45,323 nt of DNA. Origin: a virus. Position numbers and translations under genes: made by a program. Location of the stretch: the IMG/VR virus record IMGVR_UViG_3300035158_000869, positions 1 through 45,323 of that record. One strand, 5' to 3'. The notes beneath the pieces are model-generated. The model had not been told where the DNA came from. It made no database searches and worked only from the letters and a program-made list of their open reading frames with translations. Below, one piece after another: positions 31,566-38,562 of this stretch. Within the stretch, counting starts at the first letter, position 1, and the number at the start of each line of letters is the position of its first letter.

Positions 31566-31811
31566 TTATTCCTCCAAAGTCATCATAGAAATGTTATTCT
31601 TGTTTATCAAGAGTTCTCTTTTACCATCAAACTCCTTTGTTCTTGCATCAGACAAAGCAATGAAACCAGTCTTTTCAGTTTTAACATAATCAGAGAGTCT
31701 TTGGTTCCCATTAGGTAAATGAATATTTCCTACTACATAAGAACCATCCATCATCTTTATCTGTATTTTCTTTTTCACACTATTCATATTTTTTTCATAA
31801 GTATTATACAT
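31566..31811 (-). CDS. Small beta-rich protein, DUF6812-like
   Basis: This 81-residue protein has QIKMMDGSYVVGNIHLPNG, then QRLSDYVKTEKTGFIALSDA, resembling small beta-barrel proteins of the DUF6812 type (R-L-S-D, then F-I-x-L). The ATG overlaps the stop of the lipoprotein gene as ATGTATAA, with GAGGAG upstream. The role is unknown; family assignment is tentative. Confidence 0.68.
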   Translation of the reverse strand: MYNTYEKNMNSVKKKIQIKMMDGSYVVGNIHLPNGNQRLSDYVKTEKTGFIALSDARTKEFDGKRELLINKNNISMMTLEE

Positions 31812-31947
31812 CTTCCTGCTCCTCTCCAATATCAATACCATTAGCTTTCTGTATCTCTAATATCTTTACAGCGAAATCTTCTCTACCTTTTTTATATGAA
31901 CAAGAGGTAGCTATAATCAAAAGTACTATCCAAGCCAAATTAATCAT
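31804..31947 (-). CDS. Small lipoprotein
   Basis: This 47-residue protein has a lipoprotein signal MINLAWIVLLIIATSCSYKK: a hydrophobic stretch, then the lipobox IATSC with the acylated Cys at position 16. The mature part is only 32 residues and charged. The start overlaps the previous stop as ATGATTAA and the end overlaps the next start. Phages use small outer-membrane lipoproteins as o-spanins or for exclusion. No i-spanin pair can be proven here. Confidence 0.7.
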   Translation of the reverse strand: MINLAWIVLLIIATSCSYKKGREDFAVKILEIQKANGIDIGEEQEDV

Positions 31948-32089
31948 TCTGTGTATTCCTTTCTTTATACCACATCATACGTTTAGTCATTTTTTCGTAA
32001 TATTCCATTTTTCTCTGTGGATTATCTTTTATAGGAGTATTACGAACCTTTTCCGAAAGATATTCTGTTATTTTTATCAGTTTACCCAT
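31940..32089 (-). CDS. Small basic protein
   Basis: This 49-residue, basic, helical protein starts MGKLIKITEYLSEKVRNTPI. It overlaps the preceding gene as ATGGGTAA and the following lipoprotein gene as ATGATTAA, so it is part of a translationally coupled chain. The function is unknown. Confidence 0.66.
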   Translation of the reverse strand: MGKLIKITEYLSEKVRNTPIKDNPQRKMEYYEKMTKRMMWYKERNTQND

Positions 32090-32360
32090 CGAAAGCCCCT
32101 TCCATCTGCAAAATCTTTAGTACTTCTATCATAAGAACCGAAGCGTTATTAGTCCTATCAAAGTTCCTAACAACCACACCATAATCTTTTATAATGTTTC
32201 CTTCTGTATCAACTGTCCTCGCCTTATATGAGGACAACATAGTACCGTCTCTTTTATAAGACCTGCCTTTTTCACCTATATTAATAATTTCCAAGGTATG
32301 GAGATTTCTTTTTTGACCCTCCAAACCAAAAGGGATAAGATCAAGTGAAGCTCTTAACAT
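32082..32360 (-). CDS. Hypothetical protein
   Basis: This 92-residue protein starts MLRASLDLIPFGLEGQKRNL. Alternating strands and a central KGRSYKRDGTMLSSYKARTV suggest a small beta-rich fold. It follows a 40-residue membrane peptide with AGGAGGATAT as ribosome-binding site. No family is recognised. Confidence 0.7.
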   Translation of the reverse strand: MLRASLDLIPFGLEGQKRNLHTLEIINIGEKGRSYKRDGTMLSSYKARTVDTEGNIIKDYGVVVRNFDRTNNASVLMIEVLKILQMEGAFDG

Positions 32361-32369
32361 TATATCCTC

Positions 32370-32492
32370 CTACACCGTGAACCATATTACAAGACCAACA
32401 AGACCAAGAACTATAATATACAACATTATCCTTAATTCAATAGGAAGATTTGCTACTTGTTCTGCTATTTCGATTTGCCATGGTACAAACAT
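32370..32492 (-). CDS. Small single-span membrane peptide
   Basis: This 40-residue peptide starts MFVPWQIEIAEQVANLPIEL and ends with a hydrophobic segment MLYIIVLGLVGLVIWFTV. AAAGGATAACC precedes the ATG. Its size and layout resemble phage membrane peptides of the early region. The function is unknown. Confidence 0.62.
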   Translation of the reverse strand: MFVPWQIEIAEQVANLPIELRIMLYIIVLGLVGLVIWFTV

Positions 32493-32495
32493 AGG

Positions 32496-32756
32496 TTATC
32501 CTTTCGTACATTCTTCAATACTATCAACTATCTTTTTTGCTTCTTTCAATGACAGACCTCTTTCTTCCCTGACTTTCTTTATAGCTTTTATTTTTTCACC
32601 TTTCCTTACTAAACATGAAATATCATTATCAAGCATTTCCATGAAAATATGGGGATAATACTTAGCAAGGTTCATTGAAATATTCTTATATGTATTGTAA
32701 TCTTCCTTCCCCATTACATCTATAATTGTTTCATATACTTTCTTTGATATACCCAT
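32496..32756 (-). CDS. Small protein with L7/L12 C-terminal-like segment
   Basis: This 86-residue protein ends with EKIKAIKKVREERGLSLKEA and KKIVDSIEE, which resembles the helix pair of the ribosomal L7/L12 C-terminal domain (K-x-V-R-x-x-x-G-L-x-L-K-E-A-K). This fold recurs in phage proteins and may bind translation or host factors. The ATG at 32756 with GAGGAACGA is chosen because the promoter at 32798-32826 would start transcription downstream of a longer in-frame ATG. Confidence 0.75.
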   Translation of the reverse strand: MGISKKVYETIIDVMGKEDYNTYKNISMNLAKYYPHIFMEMLDNDISCLVRKGEKIKAIKKVREERGLSLKEAKKIVDSIEECTKG

Positions 32757-32797
32757 TTCGTTCCTCATTTTAGTATTCTGTTTGATATCTGGGAACC

Positions 32798-32826
32798 AGA
32801 TTATCATTTTCAGAGTGGAATGTAAA
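32798..32826 (-). promoter_or_regulatory. Promoter of small-gene operon
   Basis: The minus strand has TTTACA, 17 bases, TAATCT. It drives the run of small genes from 32756 down to 30690. Confidence 0.7.
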
Positions 32827-32834
32827 CGAGAAAA

Positions 32835-32993
32835 TTATGCTTTGGTATCAACAACATACCTCTTTTTCCTCTTAACCTTCTTTTTTCTTATAGTTTTTCT
32901 ATCTTTAGTTTTCTCCTTATACCATTGACGTAAAAAATCTTGACTTTGATCACCAATAGTACGAATACCTGAAATTTTTGATACTTTACTCAT
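32835..32993 (-). CDS. Small highly basic protein
   Basis: This 52-residue protein starts MSKVSKISGIRTIGDQSQDF and has a very Lys/Arg-rich tail (TIRKKKVKRKKRYVV). It is probably nucleic-acid binding. AAGGATGGATAAA gives a ribosome-binding site for the ATG at 32993; an ATG three codons earlier overlaps the preceding peptide. Confidence 0.65.
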   Translation of the reverse strand: MSKVSKISGIRTIGDQSQDFLRQWYKEKTKDRKTIRKKKVKRKKRYVVDTKA

Positions 32994-32994
32994 T

Positions 32995-33084
32995 TTATCC
33001 ATCCTTGTTTATTAATATCACTGTTAAAATAACTATATAAAACAAAAGAGTTACCACATTACTTGAATATAAAGCTATAGACAT
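32995..33084 (-). CDS. 29-residue hydrophobic peptide
   Basis: This short open frame starts MSIALYSSNVVTLLFYIVIL and forms one membrane span. GGAAGG lies eight bases upstream and its end overlaps the next start region. The reading is plausible but small; no homologue is known to me. Confidence 0.45.
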   Translation of the reverse strand: MSIALYSSNVVTLLFYIVILTVILINKDG

Positions 33085-33134
33085 TCTTCACAACCTTCCA
33101 AATAAACATCCTTATTTTAAGGTATTTACAATCT

Positions 33135-33542
33135 TTACAATTCTTCATCTTGGTAGTCTGCATATTCCATATCATAGTCTAATGTATCTTTGTCACACGC
33201 TTTCCTCATCATGTTAAGTACACTTTTAATTTCTTTCAGTCCATCAGATACAACATCAACTGGTTCCCTTGTCATAGCATAAATAGAACCATCAGGATTA
33301 TAGTGTACCTCATGAATAGCATAATAATCATCATATTCAATTTCTTTACCTGAAGACAAAGCACGTATACCAGCTTTATGTCTAACCACTCTATAGTTCC
33401 AATAATGAGACATTTTTAATGTTCCTTCCAAGGGTGTTTTCTCTTCAAGGATATGAGATTCTCCACCACACCAATTACATTTATCATTTTTGTTTAATGA
33501 TTCCCACTCATGGTAACATTTATTACAATGTAAATAAGGCAT
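33135..33542 (-). CDS. Zinc-ribbon phage protein
   Basis: This protein has 135 residues. An N-terminal zinc ribbon (LHCNKCYHEWE, CNWCGGE) is fused to a domain with HYWNYRVVRHK, YYAIHEVHYNPDGSIYAMT and EPVDVVSDGLKEIKSVLNMM. The second domain is a common phage family of unknown role, usually found alone. The start overlaps the previous stop as TAATG. Confidence 0.82.
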   Translation of the reverse strand: MPYLHCNKCYHEWESLNKNDKCNWCGGESHILEEKTPLEGTLKMSHYWNYRVVRHKAGIRALSSGKEIEYDDYYAIHEVHYNPDGSIYAMTREPVDVVSDGLKEIKSVLNMMRKACDKDTLDYDMEYADYQDEEL

Positions 33543-33775
33543 TATACAGAGTCATCCTCCAACTGCCAGGCACCACAATTAGCACAATGGGCGTCTCCGA
33601 TACCTTGATTATAAGTAACCTCTGTGGAGCCACAATACAAACACATGATATTATCACAGTTATAACCTCTATCTATAACATCATAAACAGTAAAATGCTC
33701 TTCTTTCATGTTCTCTTCCCTTTTCTTCCTCTCTTCATTATCATGCCAATTTATAATATACGGTTCTATCATCAT
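33542..33775 (-). CDS. Zinc-ribbon protein
   Basis: This 77-residue protein has MCLYCGSTEVTYNQGIGDAH and CANCGAW, two CxxC knuckles at the C-terminus after a charged helix. It is probably nucleic-acid or protein binding. It is coupled to the next zinc-ribbon gene. Confidence 0.75.
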   Translation of the reverse strand: MMIEPYIINWHDNEERKKREENMKEEHFTVYDVIDRGYNCDNIMCLYCGSTEVTYNQGIGDAHCANCGAWQLEDDSV

Positions 33776-33808
33776 TTTTTACACCTTTAATTCAAACATG
33801 TTATATTA

Positions 33809-34069
33809 TTATACTACCACAACTTTCTTACGAAGTAAACCACAAAGCTCTGATAATTCCTCTTCATCCACCTGACCGTTCATCATTCTACACTGGTAAC
33901 CAAGAAAAGTTACCACAGATTCGTGAGATACTTCCTTCCTTTTACCAAAACCACTCAAAGCTAAACCTTCTAGGGGAGACATCATATCATACATTTGATC
34001 AACATCATTATGATATCTGATACCATCCTTTAACTCCCTAACAGCCCTTTTCAATTCAGCTTTGTTCAT
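33809..34069 (-). CDS. Hypothetical protein
   Basis: This 86-residue protein is mostly helical and ends in a hydrophobic basic strand (LCGLLRKKVVVV). AAGGGAAAT precedes the ATG. No family is recognised. Confidence 0.7.
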   Translation of the reverse strand: MNKAELKRAVRELKDGIRYHNDVDQMYDMMSPLEGLALSGFGKRKEVSHESVVTFLGYQCRMMNGQVDEEELSELCGLLRKKVVVV

Positions 34070-34203
34070 CTTATTTCCCTTATTTGTTTTTTATTGTTTT
34101 TAATATCGGGCCCGATTTGAGGTTTATGGATTAAGACTGGTTATTGTACTTCCGCTGCCGGCAGGCGTTTTAAATAACCCAGAAGCTACGAGCTTCCGTG
34201 CGT

Positions 34204-34265
34204 CTCCCTATTTGACCCATCCAAAATATTGAATAGGTCAAATAGGGAGGGGGACCGAAGTCCCC
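34204..34265 (-). terminator. Tandem hairpins after the 34272 gene
   Basis: Right after the stop codon on the minus strand come a GGGGAC/GTCCCC hairpin with a UUCG-type loop (34265-34250) and a 14-bp stem CTCCCTATTTGACC/GGTCAAATAGGGAG (34249-34204). A further stem GAAGCT/AGCTTC and a CTGCCGGCAG palindrome follow to about 34155. There is no strong T run, so the array may be a 3' stabiliser or a leaky terminator. Confidence 0.68.
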
Positions 34266-34271
34266 ACTCTA

Positions 34272-34556
34272 TTACTCTGAGTCAGGAAGAGACTCAGGAA
34301 TGCTATCCTCCGTGTTAACAACATCCTCAACCTGATCTAGAATTGTTACCAACCAGGCGATTTCATCAGCGTTAAGGCGACCAGCCTTGTTATATCGAAC
34401 CTTACCGCTTTTCAATGTGCTGGAACGAGGACCGATCTGTACCTTTCGCTCACCATCATTATACTGCATGACGGAAACATAAAGGTTGGACTCGGAATCT
34501 TCTGGTTCCTTAGCCCAGGAAGCGATTTCTTTATCCAACGACTTTTGATATGCCAT
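34272..34556 (-). CDS. Small acidic protein, probably highly expressed
   Basis: This 94-residue protein starts MAYQKSLDKEIASWAKEPED. The core has NLYVSVMQYNDGERKVQIGP and LKSGKVRYNKAGRLNADEIA, and the tail is acidic. Strong G/C-ending codons, a consensus promoter and AAGGGGG indicate heavy expression, as for HU. The start at 34556 is preferred because the promoter boxes lie inside a longer in-frame extension. The function is unknown; a small DNA-mimic or host-takeover protein is possible. Confidence 0.78.
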   Translation of the reverse strand: MAYQKSLDKEIASWAKEPEDSESNLYVSVMQYNDGERKVQIGPRSSTLKSGKVRYNKAGRLNADEIAWLVTILDQVEDVVNTEDSIPESLPDSE

Positions 34557-34583
34557 GTGAACCCCCTTGTTTGATTTGTCTCC

Positions 34584-34612
34584 ATAATAAAATAAAACGA
34601 ACATGATGTAAA
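34584..34612 (-). promoter_or_regulatory. Promoter of the 34272 gene
   Basis: The minus strand has TTTACA, 17 bases, TATTAT, about 28 bases before the ATG. It belongs to the common promoter family. Confidence 0.8.
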
Positions 34613-34671
34613 CGAAAAAAATTTCTAGAGTTTTCAGATGCTTATAATCTATAGTATTTACCAATCTCAGT

Positions 34672-34851
34672 TTAACGAGGGACTCTAAACCTCAAACGAG
34701 CTGCCGTTTTAATTCGGACTTTCCTATTAGTCGTAAGGTTAAGTCCATCCCAACCTTTATAAGGGTTTTCATTCAAAATCCTTACAGGTTGAATCTTACC
34801 GCTAACCTTTACGACATAAACATCATTAATACTGACATCTTTCTTTTTCAT
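34672..34851 (-). CDS. Small conserved phage protein
   Basis: This 59-residue protein starts MKKKDVSINDVYVVKVSGKI and continues with QPVRILNENPYKGWDGLNL and NRKVRIKTAARLRFRV. This K-V-S-G-K...P-V-R...G-W...N...R-x-V-R-I-x-x-A-x-R-L-R pattern occurs in many phage and plasmid proteins of unknown role. It is the first minus-strand gene next to the control region. AAGAGG precedes the ATG at a long spacing. Confidence 0.78.
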   Translation of the reverse strand: MKKKDVSINDVYVVKVSGKIQPVRILNENPYKGWDGLNLTTNRKVRIKTAARLRFRVPR

Positions 34852-34910
34852 AACAAATTCAACCTCTTGCCTCTAAGTAGTTGATAAACTCTCGTAACCG
34901 ATTCAAAAAC

Positions 34911-34939
34911 AGAATAACATAACAGGTCTGCGAAGTAAA
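34911..34939 (-). promoter_or_regulatory. Promoter next to the repeat array
   Basis: The minus strand has TTTACT, 17 bases, TATTCT. The -35 box lies four bases from the palindrome GTAATTGGAATTAC and the 24-bp repeats, so a protein bound there could control it. Confidence 0.65.
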
Positions 34940-34942
34940 CTC

Positions 34943-35085
34943 GTAATTGGAATTACAATTTCGTGATTTGAATTACTTACAATTTCGTGATTTGAATTAC
35001 TTACATTTTTGTAATTCGGGTTACTTACATTTTTGTAATTACAATTTCGTAAGTAGGTGATTGTAAACTATGTAATTCCAATTAC
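34943..35085. repeat. Four 24-bp tandem repeats flanked by inverted 14-mers
   Basis: Units lie at 34953-34976, 34977-35000, 35001-35024 and 35025-35048. The first two are identical, and units three and four diverge but keep TTAC at the start and the period. The array is flanked by GTAATTGGAATTAC (34943-34956) and its exact inverted counterpart GTAATTCCAATTAC (35072-35085). Multiple GTAATT/AATTAC half-sites suggest binding sites of a dimeric regulator or iterons of a replication origin. There are no spacers of CRISPR size. Confidence 0.88.
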
Positions 35086-35582
35086 ACAGTGGGGCCGCAG
35101 AACAGGTACAGACTGGACCTCAAATATCTACGGAGAGCAACGGATTTGCGCCAGGACTGGACGGAATTCTAGGTGAAGGTCTCAACACATATGGATCCAA
35201 CCTGCGCAAAATGGGAGTAACGTACTGAATTTACTACATAAAAAGTGTGTTGTTTTTGACACACTCGGAGGTGCTAAAAGGGTGTCTAGTAAGTTGTTGA
35301 TATTGTTATGAAATCTGAGTGTGTAAAAATTTACATACTCTAAAGTATTGTTATTACTTAAAAATCGTGCGCTCCCGGATTTGCTTCAGGACGAGCTGGT
35401 AAACCCCTGAAATCACGTGCTAGTACCATAGTATTCAAAAAAAGTTCCGTAAAATCCTGGTGTATCTCCGTTGCTCCTACGCCTGGTTTTGGGTGTGGTC
35501 TCAGATACTTATAGAGGCTTCCGTCCATGTAAATTCAACAACTTACGTCTAAGTATCTGATTTTATTCAGAAAAAATCTCCG

Positions 35583-35611
35583 TTTACATAGTGATTTCAG
35601 TATGTTATATT
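35583..35611 (+). promoter_or_regulatory. Plus-strand promoter in control region
   Basis: TTTACA, 17 bases, TATATT. The nearest gene start downstream is 36027, so the transcript would have an untranslated stretch of about 400 bases or be a non-coding RNA. Confidence 0.65.
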
Positions 35612-35684
35612 GGTATCGGAAATGAGACAGGACCCAACAAACTTGGGATTGCAAATGGCTGATTTTATTACAAAACATTTTCGA

Positions 35685-35713
35685 TTTACAAAGGCGTTGT
35701 TTCTTGTTATCAT
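35685..35713 (+). promoter_or_regulatory. Second plus-strand promoter in control region
   Basis: TTTACA, 17 bases, TATCAT. The sequence after the -35 box resembles that at 36245-36273 (both continue GTTAT, ATT and CCAGTT), which suggests duplication. Confidence 0.5.
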
Positions 35714-36026
35714 TGTTCCAGTTTCGGCGATAGTGTGTATCTAATTAACAATTCAAACTAACCTCAAACCGTTACAGATCAACCCAGTATCGTTCCAAGG
35801 TCTTGTAACCCTTGGGATTTTCTGAAAAGCCACCCGGGAGGCGATAGTAAGAAAATCAGATACTTAACCTCAAACTCTATATCAGGCGCCTGAACAAAAA
35901 CAAATTAAATCAACAAGTTAGTAAAACGAAATAAGCACTAAAGACAAAGCCTTATCATGATAGCGTGTACACTTCAGTTATGCTTTAGTGTTTGTTCCGT
36001 ATTATTAATTAAAAGAGGTGTTTATA

Positions 36027-36197
36027 ATGTCTTGTATTTATTCTGATTTTAATGGTAAATGTACATTATGGGATGAAAACTATGAACTTCCCTGTGCTCC
36101 AGACGGGGACTGTGTATGTGAGGATGATCCAAACCCTGAGGATTCCTGTGAAAATTACGAGTCTGATGAACCCACTGATGATCCCTGGTGGGAGTAA
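36027..36197 (+). CDS. Small acidic Cys-rich protein
   Basis: This 56-residue protein has seven Cys (SCIYSDFNGKC, PCAPDGDCVCED, SCENY) and a very acidic C-terminus ending DDPWWE. AAGAGGTG precedes the ATG. The Cys pattern suggests a metal-binding or disulfide-rich small protein. It is the first plus-strand gene after the control region. The function is unknown. Confidence 0.75.
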   Translation: MSCIYSDFNGKCTLWDENYELPCAPDGDCVCEDDPNPEDSCENYESDEPTDDPWWE

Positions 36198-36244
36198 ATC
36201 GTAAACCATTTAATTAATTTAGAAACATTTTTTAAATTATCATA

Positions 36245-36273
36245 TTTACATCAACAAGCGGTTTTGTTATTAT
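36245..36273 (+). promoter_or_regulatory. Promoter
   Basis: TTTACA, 17 bases, TATTAT, about 65 bases before the next gene start. Confidence 0.75.
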
Positions 36274-36335
36274 TAGTCCCAGTTGAGACAAACACTTTAT
36301 TAAACATACAAAACAAATCGAAAGGAGATTTTATC

Positions 36336-36497
36336 ATGGCATATGTCGTATTGAAGAAAGGCGAATTTCTCAAGGCCCGTGGCGGTGACCCCCGAGTTTT
36401 CAAGAGCATCGAAAAAGCCCGTAACTTCGTTATGAACCTTATCCTCCGCAGCAAGGCACTCACCCCCGCAGATTTCGAGTATCTGCGTAACGGCTAG
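36336..36497 (+). CDS. Small basic protein, strong codon use
   Basis: This 53-residue protein starts MAYVVLKKGEFLKARGGDPR and ends in a helix with LRSKALTPADFEYLRNG. It has GC-rich codons unlike its neighbours, AAAGGAG, its own promoter and a strong terminator, so it is a monocistronic, highly expressed gene. Its organisation mirrors the 34272-34556 gene on the other side of the control region. The function is unknown. Confidence 0.78.
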   Translation: MAYVVLKKGEFLKARGGDPRVFKSIEKARNFVMNLILRSKALTPADFEYLRNG

Positions 36498-36504
36498 ACC
36501 CGAT

Positions 36505-36532
36505 AAGTCCGGTACCGAAAGGTACCGGGCTT
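36505..36532 (+). terminator. Rho-independent terminator
   Basis: A 12-bp stem AAGTCCGGTACC/GGTACCGGGCTT has a GAAA tetraloop and is followed by TTATT. It ends the short gene at 36336. Confidence 0.88.
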
Positions 36533-36603
36533 TATTAGGCTTTATTGAAGTACCTGTCATTAGCAGATATTTCAATAAATTCTAATAGTTAGGGAGGGTT
36601 TGA

Positions 36604-36768
36604 ATGAAAAGATACGAAAAACAGTGTATAAATTGTATTTGTTTTTATAGTAACTGGGATTGTCAGGTCAGGAAAGATATGGAAGATTGTCCTGGTGAAG
36701 AGTGTAGCCAAGGTATGAATCCTTATACAAACAAATCTTGTCACTCATTCCAACCAATTGAAAATTAA
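36604..36768 (+). CDS. Small Cys-rich protein
   Basis: This 54-residue protein has Cys in CINCICFYSNWDC and further Cys at DCPGEEC and KSCHSF. It resembles the small Cys-rich protein at 3805-3993 in its first cluster. It probably binds metal. It starts after GGGAGGGTTTG. Confidence 0.7.
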   Translation: MKRYEKQCINCICFYSNWDCQVRKDMEDCPGEECSQGMNPYTNKSCHSFQPIEN

Positions 36769-36833
36769 AGGTTTTATCATGGCACTAAACAAACAGTAGT
36801 TAACAGGTTGAAAATACACTAAATGTTTTTTCG

Positions 36834-36862
36834 TTTACACAAAACTGCAGGTGTTGTAATAT
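36834..36862 (+). promoter_or_regulatory. Promoter
   Basis: TTTACA, 17 bases, TAATAT, 30 bases before the zinc-ribbon gene at 36893. Confidence 0.72.
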
Positions 36863-36892
36863 TAACTTAACATTCGATACGGAGGTTTCAAA

Positions 36893-37051
36893 ATGATTAA
36901 GAAATGTAAATGCAATCACGATTATCAGGACAAACGTTATGGAAAGAAAATGAGGGTCCATAACAAGAAAGCCGACGGTGGTTTTGTTTGTACTATTTGT
37001 AGAGATGAAAAGACAGGTAACGGTTCAGGACCTTACATTCCTAAAAGATAG
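36893..37051 (+). CDS. Small zinc-ribbon phage protein
   Basis: This 52-residue protein starts MIKKCKCNHDYQDKRYGKKM and continues RVHNKKADGGFVCTICRD. The C-x-C-x-H, Q-D-x-x-Y-G, R-x-H-N and C-x-x-C pattern is a widespread phage family of unknown function. GGAGG precedes the ATG. Confidence 0.82.
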   Translation: MIKKCKCNHDYQDKRYGKKMRVHNKKADGGFVCTICRDEKTGNGSGPYIPKR

Positions 37052-37069
37052 AAAACTTATCTTTTGAAT

Positions 37070-37094
37070 TTCCTGCCTCTTTTTGAGGCAGGAA
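37070..37094 (+). terminator. Intergenic hairpin
   Basis: A 10-bp stem TTCCTGCCTC/GAGGCAGGAA with a T5 loop follows the zinc-ribbon gene. No T run follows, so it may stabilise or only partly terminate the transcript. Confidence 0.6.
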
Positions 37095-37124
37095 CTTGAA
37101 CGGATAAGATGAAAGGAGAGAACA

Positions 37125-37847
37125 GTGAATTACAGAATGATGGCAAAAGCAGTTCACCCTGATCTTAATCCTAATATGCCTAATGCAAATGAAATGATGG
37201 CAGAGGTTAACAAGTTCAAGAACAGCCCGGAAATGCTTCTACATTTGGCTCGTAAATGGGGACTTCAGGAAGACGGTACTTTCAACGAAAATATCTTTAA
37301 CAAGAGGTCAAACGAGACAAAGGAAGAGCATGTATATAGAGTAGTTGTCGGTTCTGTAATTCGCTTCTGGTATCATAAAAGAAGGAGGCGACACTGCCTG
37401 AGGGGTGTTGTTATAGAAATTCGACCTATCAAAAGAGGCAGGTACGCTGGAGCAAAAGAGTACAAAGTGTATTCCTTCACTGATGGTAGCATTATGAAGT
37501 ATAAGACCCACAGTGAACCACCTTTCACAGTTGTTGGTAAGGCTGATACAGATCAGGTGATGGTTGGTAAAGAGGCCGAAGAGAGAATTAAAGAAACAAA
37601 AAAGAGAAAATCTGACCTTAGACAGGAAAGGGCTAATGATCACTTTAATAAGTTGGGTCTTGTAAAACCTTTCGATTATTCTAGAAGTGGTGTGAAAGTA
37701 CTAGTAAACTATAAAAGTGGTCCTCAGTGGAAAGACTTAGCAAAAACTACTTCAAAAAGTGCATATGTTTATGAGATTTACAGGACTAGAAGGATTCCAA
37801 TATGGCATGTTTTAGATGTAAGGAGGAGAGATCATGGGAGCAACTGA
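37125..37847 (+). CDS. Truncated J-domain-like basic protein
   Basis: This 240-residue protein starts from GTG with AAAGGAGAG upstream. The first 45 residues read like the second half of a J-domain: YRMMAKAVHPDLNPN with the HPD motif, then MMAEVNKFKNSPEMLLHLAR. Helix I of a full J-domain is absent. A basic region (YHKRRRRHCLRG) and KVYSFTDGSIMKYK follow. It may still engage DnaK, or the motif may be a remnant. The function of the C-terminal two thirds is unknown. Confidence 0.75.
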   Translation: MNYRMMAKAVHPDLNPNMPNANEMMAEVNKFKNSPEMLLHLARKWGLQEDGTFNENIFNKRSNETKEEHVYRVVVGSVIRFWYHKRRRRHCLRGVVIEIRPIKRGRYAGAKEYKVYSFTDGSIMKYKTHSEPPFTVVGKADTDQVMVGKEAEERIKETKKRKSDLRQERANDHFNKLGLVKPFDYSRSGVKVLVNYKSGPQWKDLAKTTSKSAYVYEIYRTRRIPIWHVLDVRRRDHGSN

Positions 37848-38187
37848 ATTTGGCAAAACTGTGATAGGTGTTTATAAGGATGCCTATGATGCATTTTATA
37901 ACGAAAAACAAAGGTCTCAGTGGGAACATGGTCATAAAGGTTACACAGGTACAATAGCAGAAAAAACTTCCTTTAGGATGATTGAATGTCCTCCAAGAAA
38001 GAACCCTTATAAATTTGCTCAGGACTTGATAGTAAATAAAGATCCAAGAATAGATGACAAATGGGGACCTGCTGGATGTATTGAAATTAAGAGGTCCTTC
38101 TTGAAAAAGCTCAAGGATAAACATCCTGAATTAAAAGGTAGGCGAAACGTAAAAGCTTATATTTTCTTCGGATGGGCGTCCTGTTAA
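37834..38187 (+). CDS. Hypothetical protein
   Basis: This 117-residue basic protein starts MGATEFGKTVIGVYKDAYDA. The central part has KTSFRMIECPPRKNPYKFAQ, and the C-terminus is aromatic (AYIFFGWASC). It overlaps the J-domain-like gene by 14 bases, with AAGGAGGAGAG upstream. No family is recognised. Confidence 0.72.
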   Translation: MGATEFGKTVIGVYKDAYDAFYNEKQRSQWEHGHKGYTGTIAEKTSFRMIECPPRKNPYKFAQDLIVNKDPRIDDKWGPAGCIEIKRSFLKKLKDKHPELKGRRNVKAYIFFGWASC

Positions 38188-38229
38188 AACTAATAAAAAT
38201 ACAATAAATTTTTAGATCGGAGGTGCAAA

Positions 38230-38442
38230 ATGGAAGAGAACATTCATGAACCAGTAATTGATAAATGTAAGGAAAACGGTGGATGTACTAGAATTAAGGA
38301 TGGTGTCTGTGCTGCCTATCTCTATCCCGATAAGAAATGGAAGAACGGAAATTGTAATCTCGCAGATAACATCGAAACGGAAAAAGAGAAAAAGAAGAAA
38401 ATTAACCCTATCAAGTATTCTAAGGGAAGGGGACGGAGATAG
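38230..38442 (+). CDS. Small Cys-containing protein
   Basis: This 70-residue protein has CKENGGCTRIKDGVCAAYLY and GNCNLAD, four Cys, then a very basic tail (KEKKKKINPIKYSKGRGRR). CGGAGGTG precedes the ATG. It is possibly a zinc-binding nucleic-acid protein. Confidence 0.72.
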   Translation: MEENIHEPVIDKCKENGGCTRIKDGVCAAYLYPDKKWKNGNCNLADNIETEKEKKKKINPIKYSKGRGRR

Positions 38443-38450
38443 GTAGAAGG

Positions 38451-38484
38451 GGTTCCATTATGTGATATACGGCATAATGGAACC
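38451..38484 (+). terminator. Intergenic 12-bp hairpin
   Basis: GGTTCCATTATG pairs with CATAATGGAACC around a 10-nt loop, ten bases after the preceding stop. No run of T follows. Confidence 0.6.
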
Positions 38485-38562
38485 AATTGTATTTATCTCT
38501 ATTTTTTGGTAAATGTGATTTAAGGAGTTAGTATTAGAATGAAAGTATTTGAAGGAGGAAAG

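Larger units (their letters stand above)
35086..36026. other. Long gene-free control region
   Basis: About 940 bases hold no supported gene on either strand. Visible structure: TCAGATACTTA occurs at about 35501 and 35863, and inverted as TAAGTATCTGATTTT at about 35551, making a 15-bp inverted repeat 300 bases apart. CCAAGG/CCTTGG hairpins occur near 35795. The decamer AACCTCAAAC occurs near 35762 and 35870, with a further copy outside the region near 34690. An inverted pair around GGAGCAACGGA lies near 35130 and 35470. Plus-strand promoters occur at 35583 and 35685. Candidates are a replication origin, an untranslated RNA, or both. Confidence 0.6.

Noticed and set aside
34953-35048. CRISPR array
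   Set aside because: The 24-bp units are directly adjacent with no unique spacers, and no cas genes are present.
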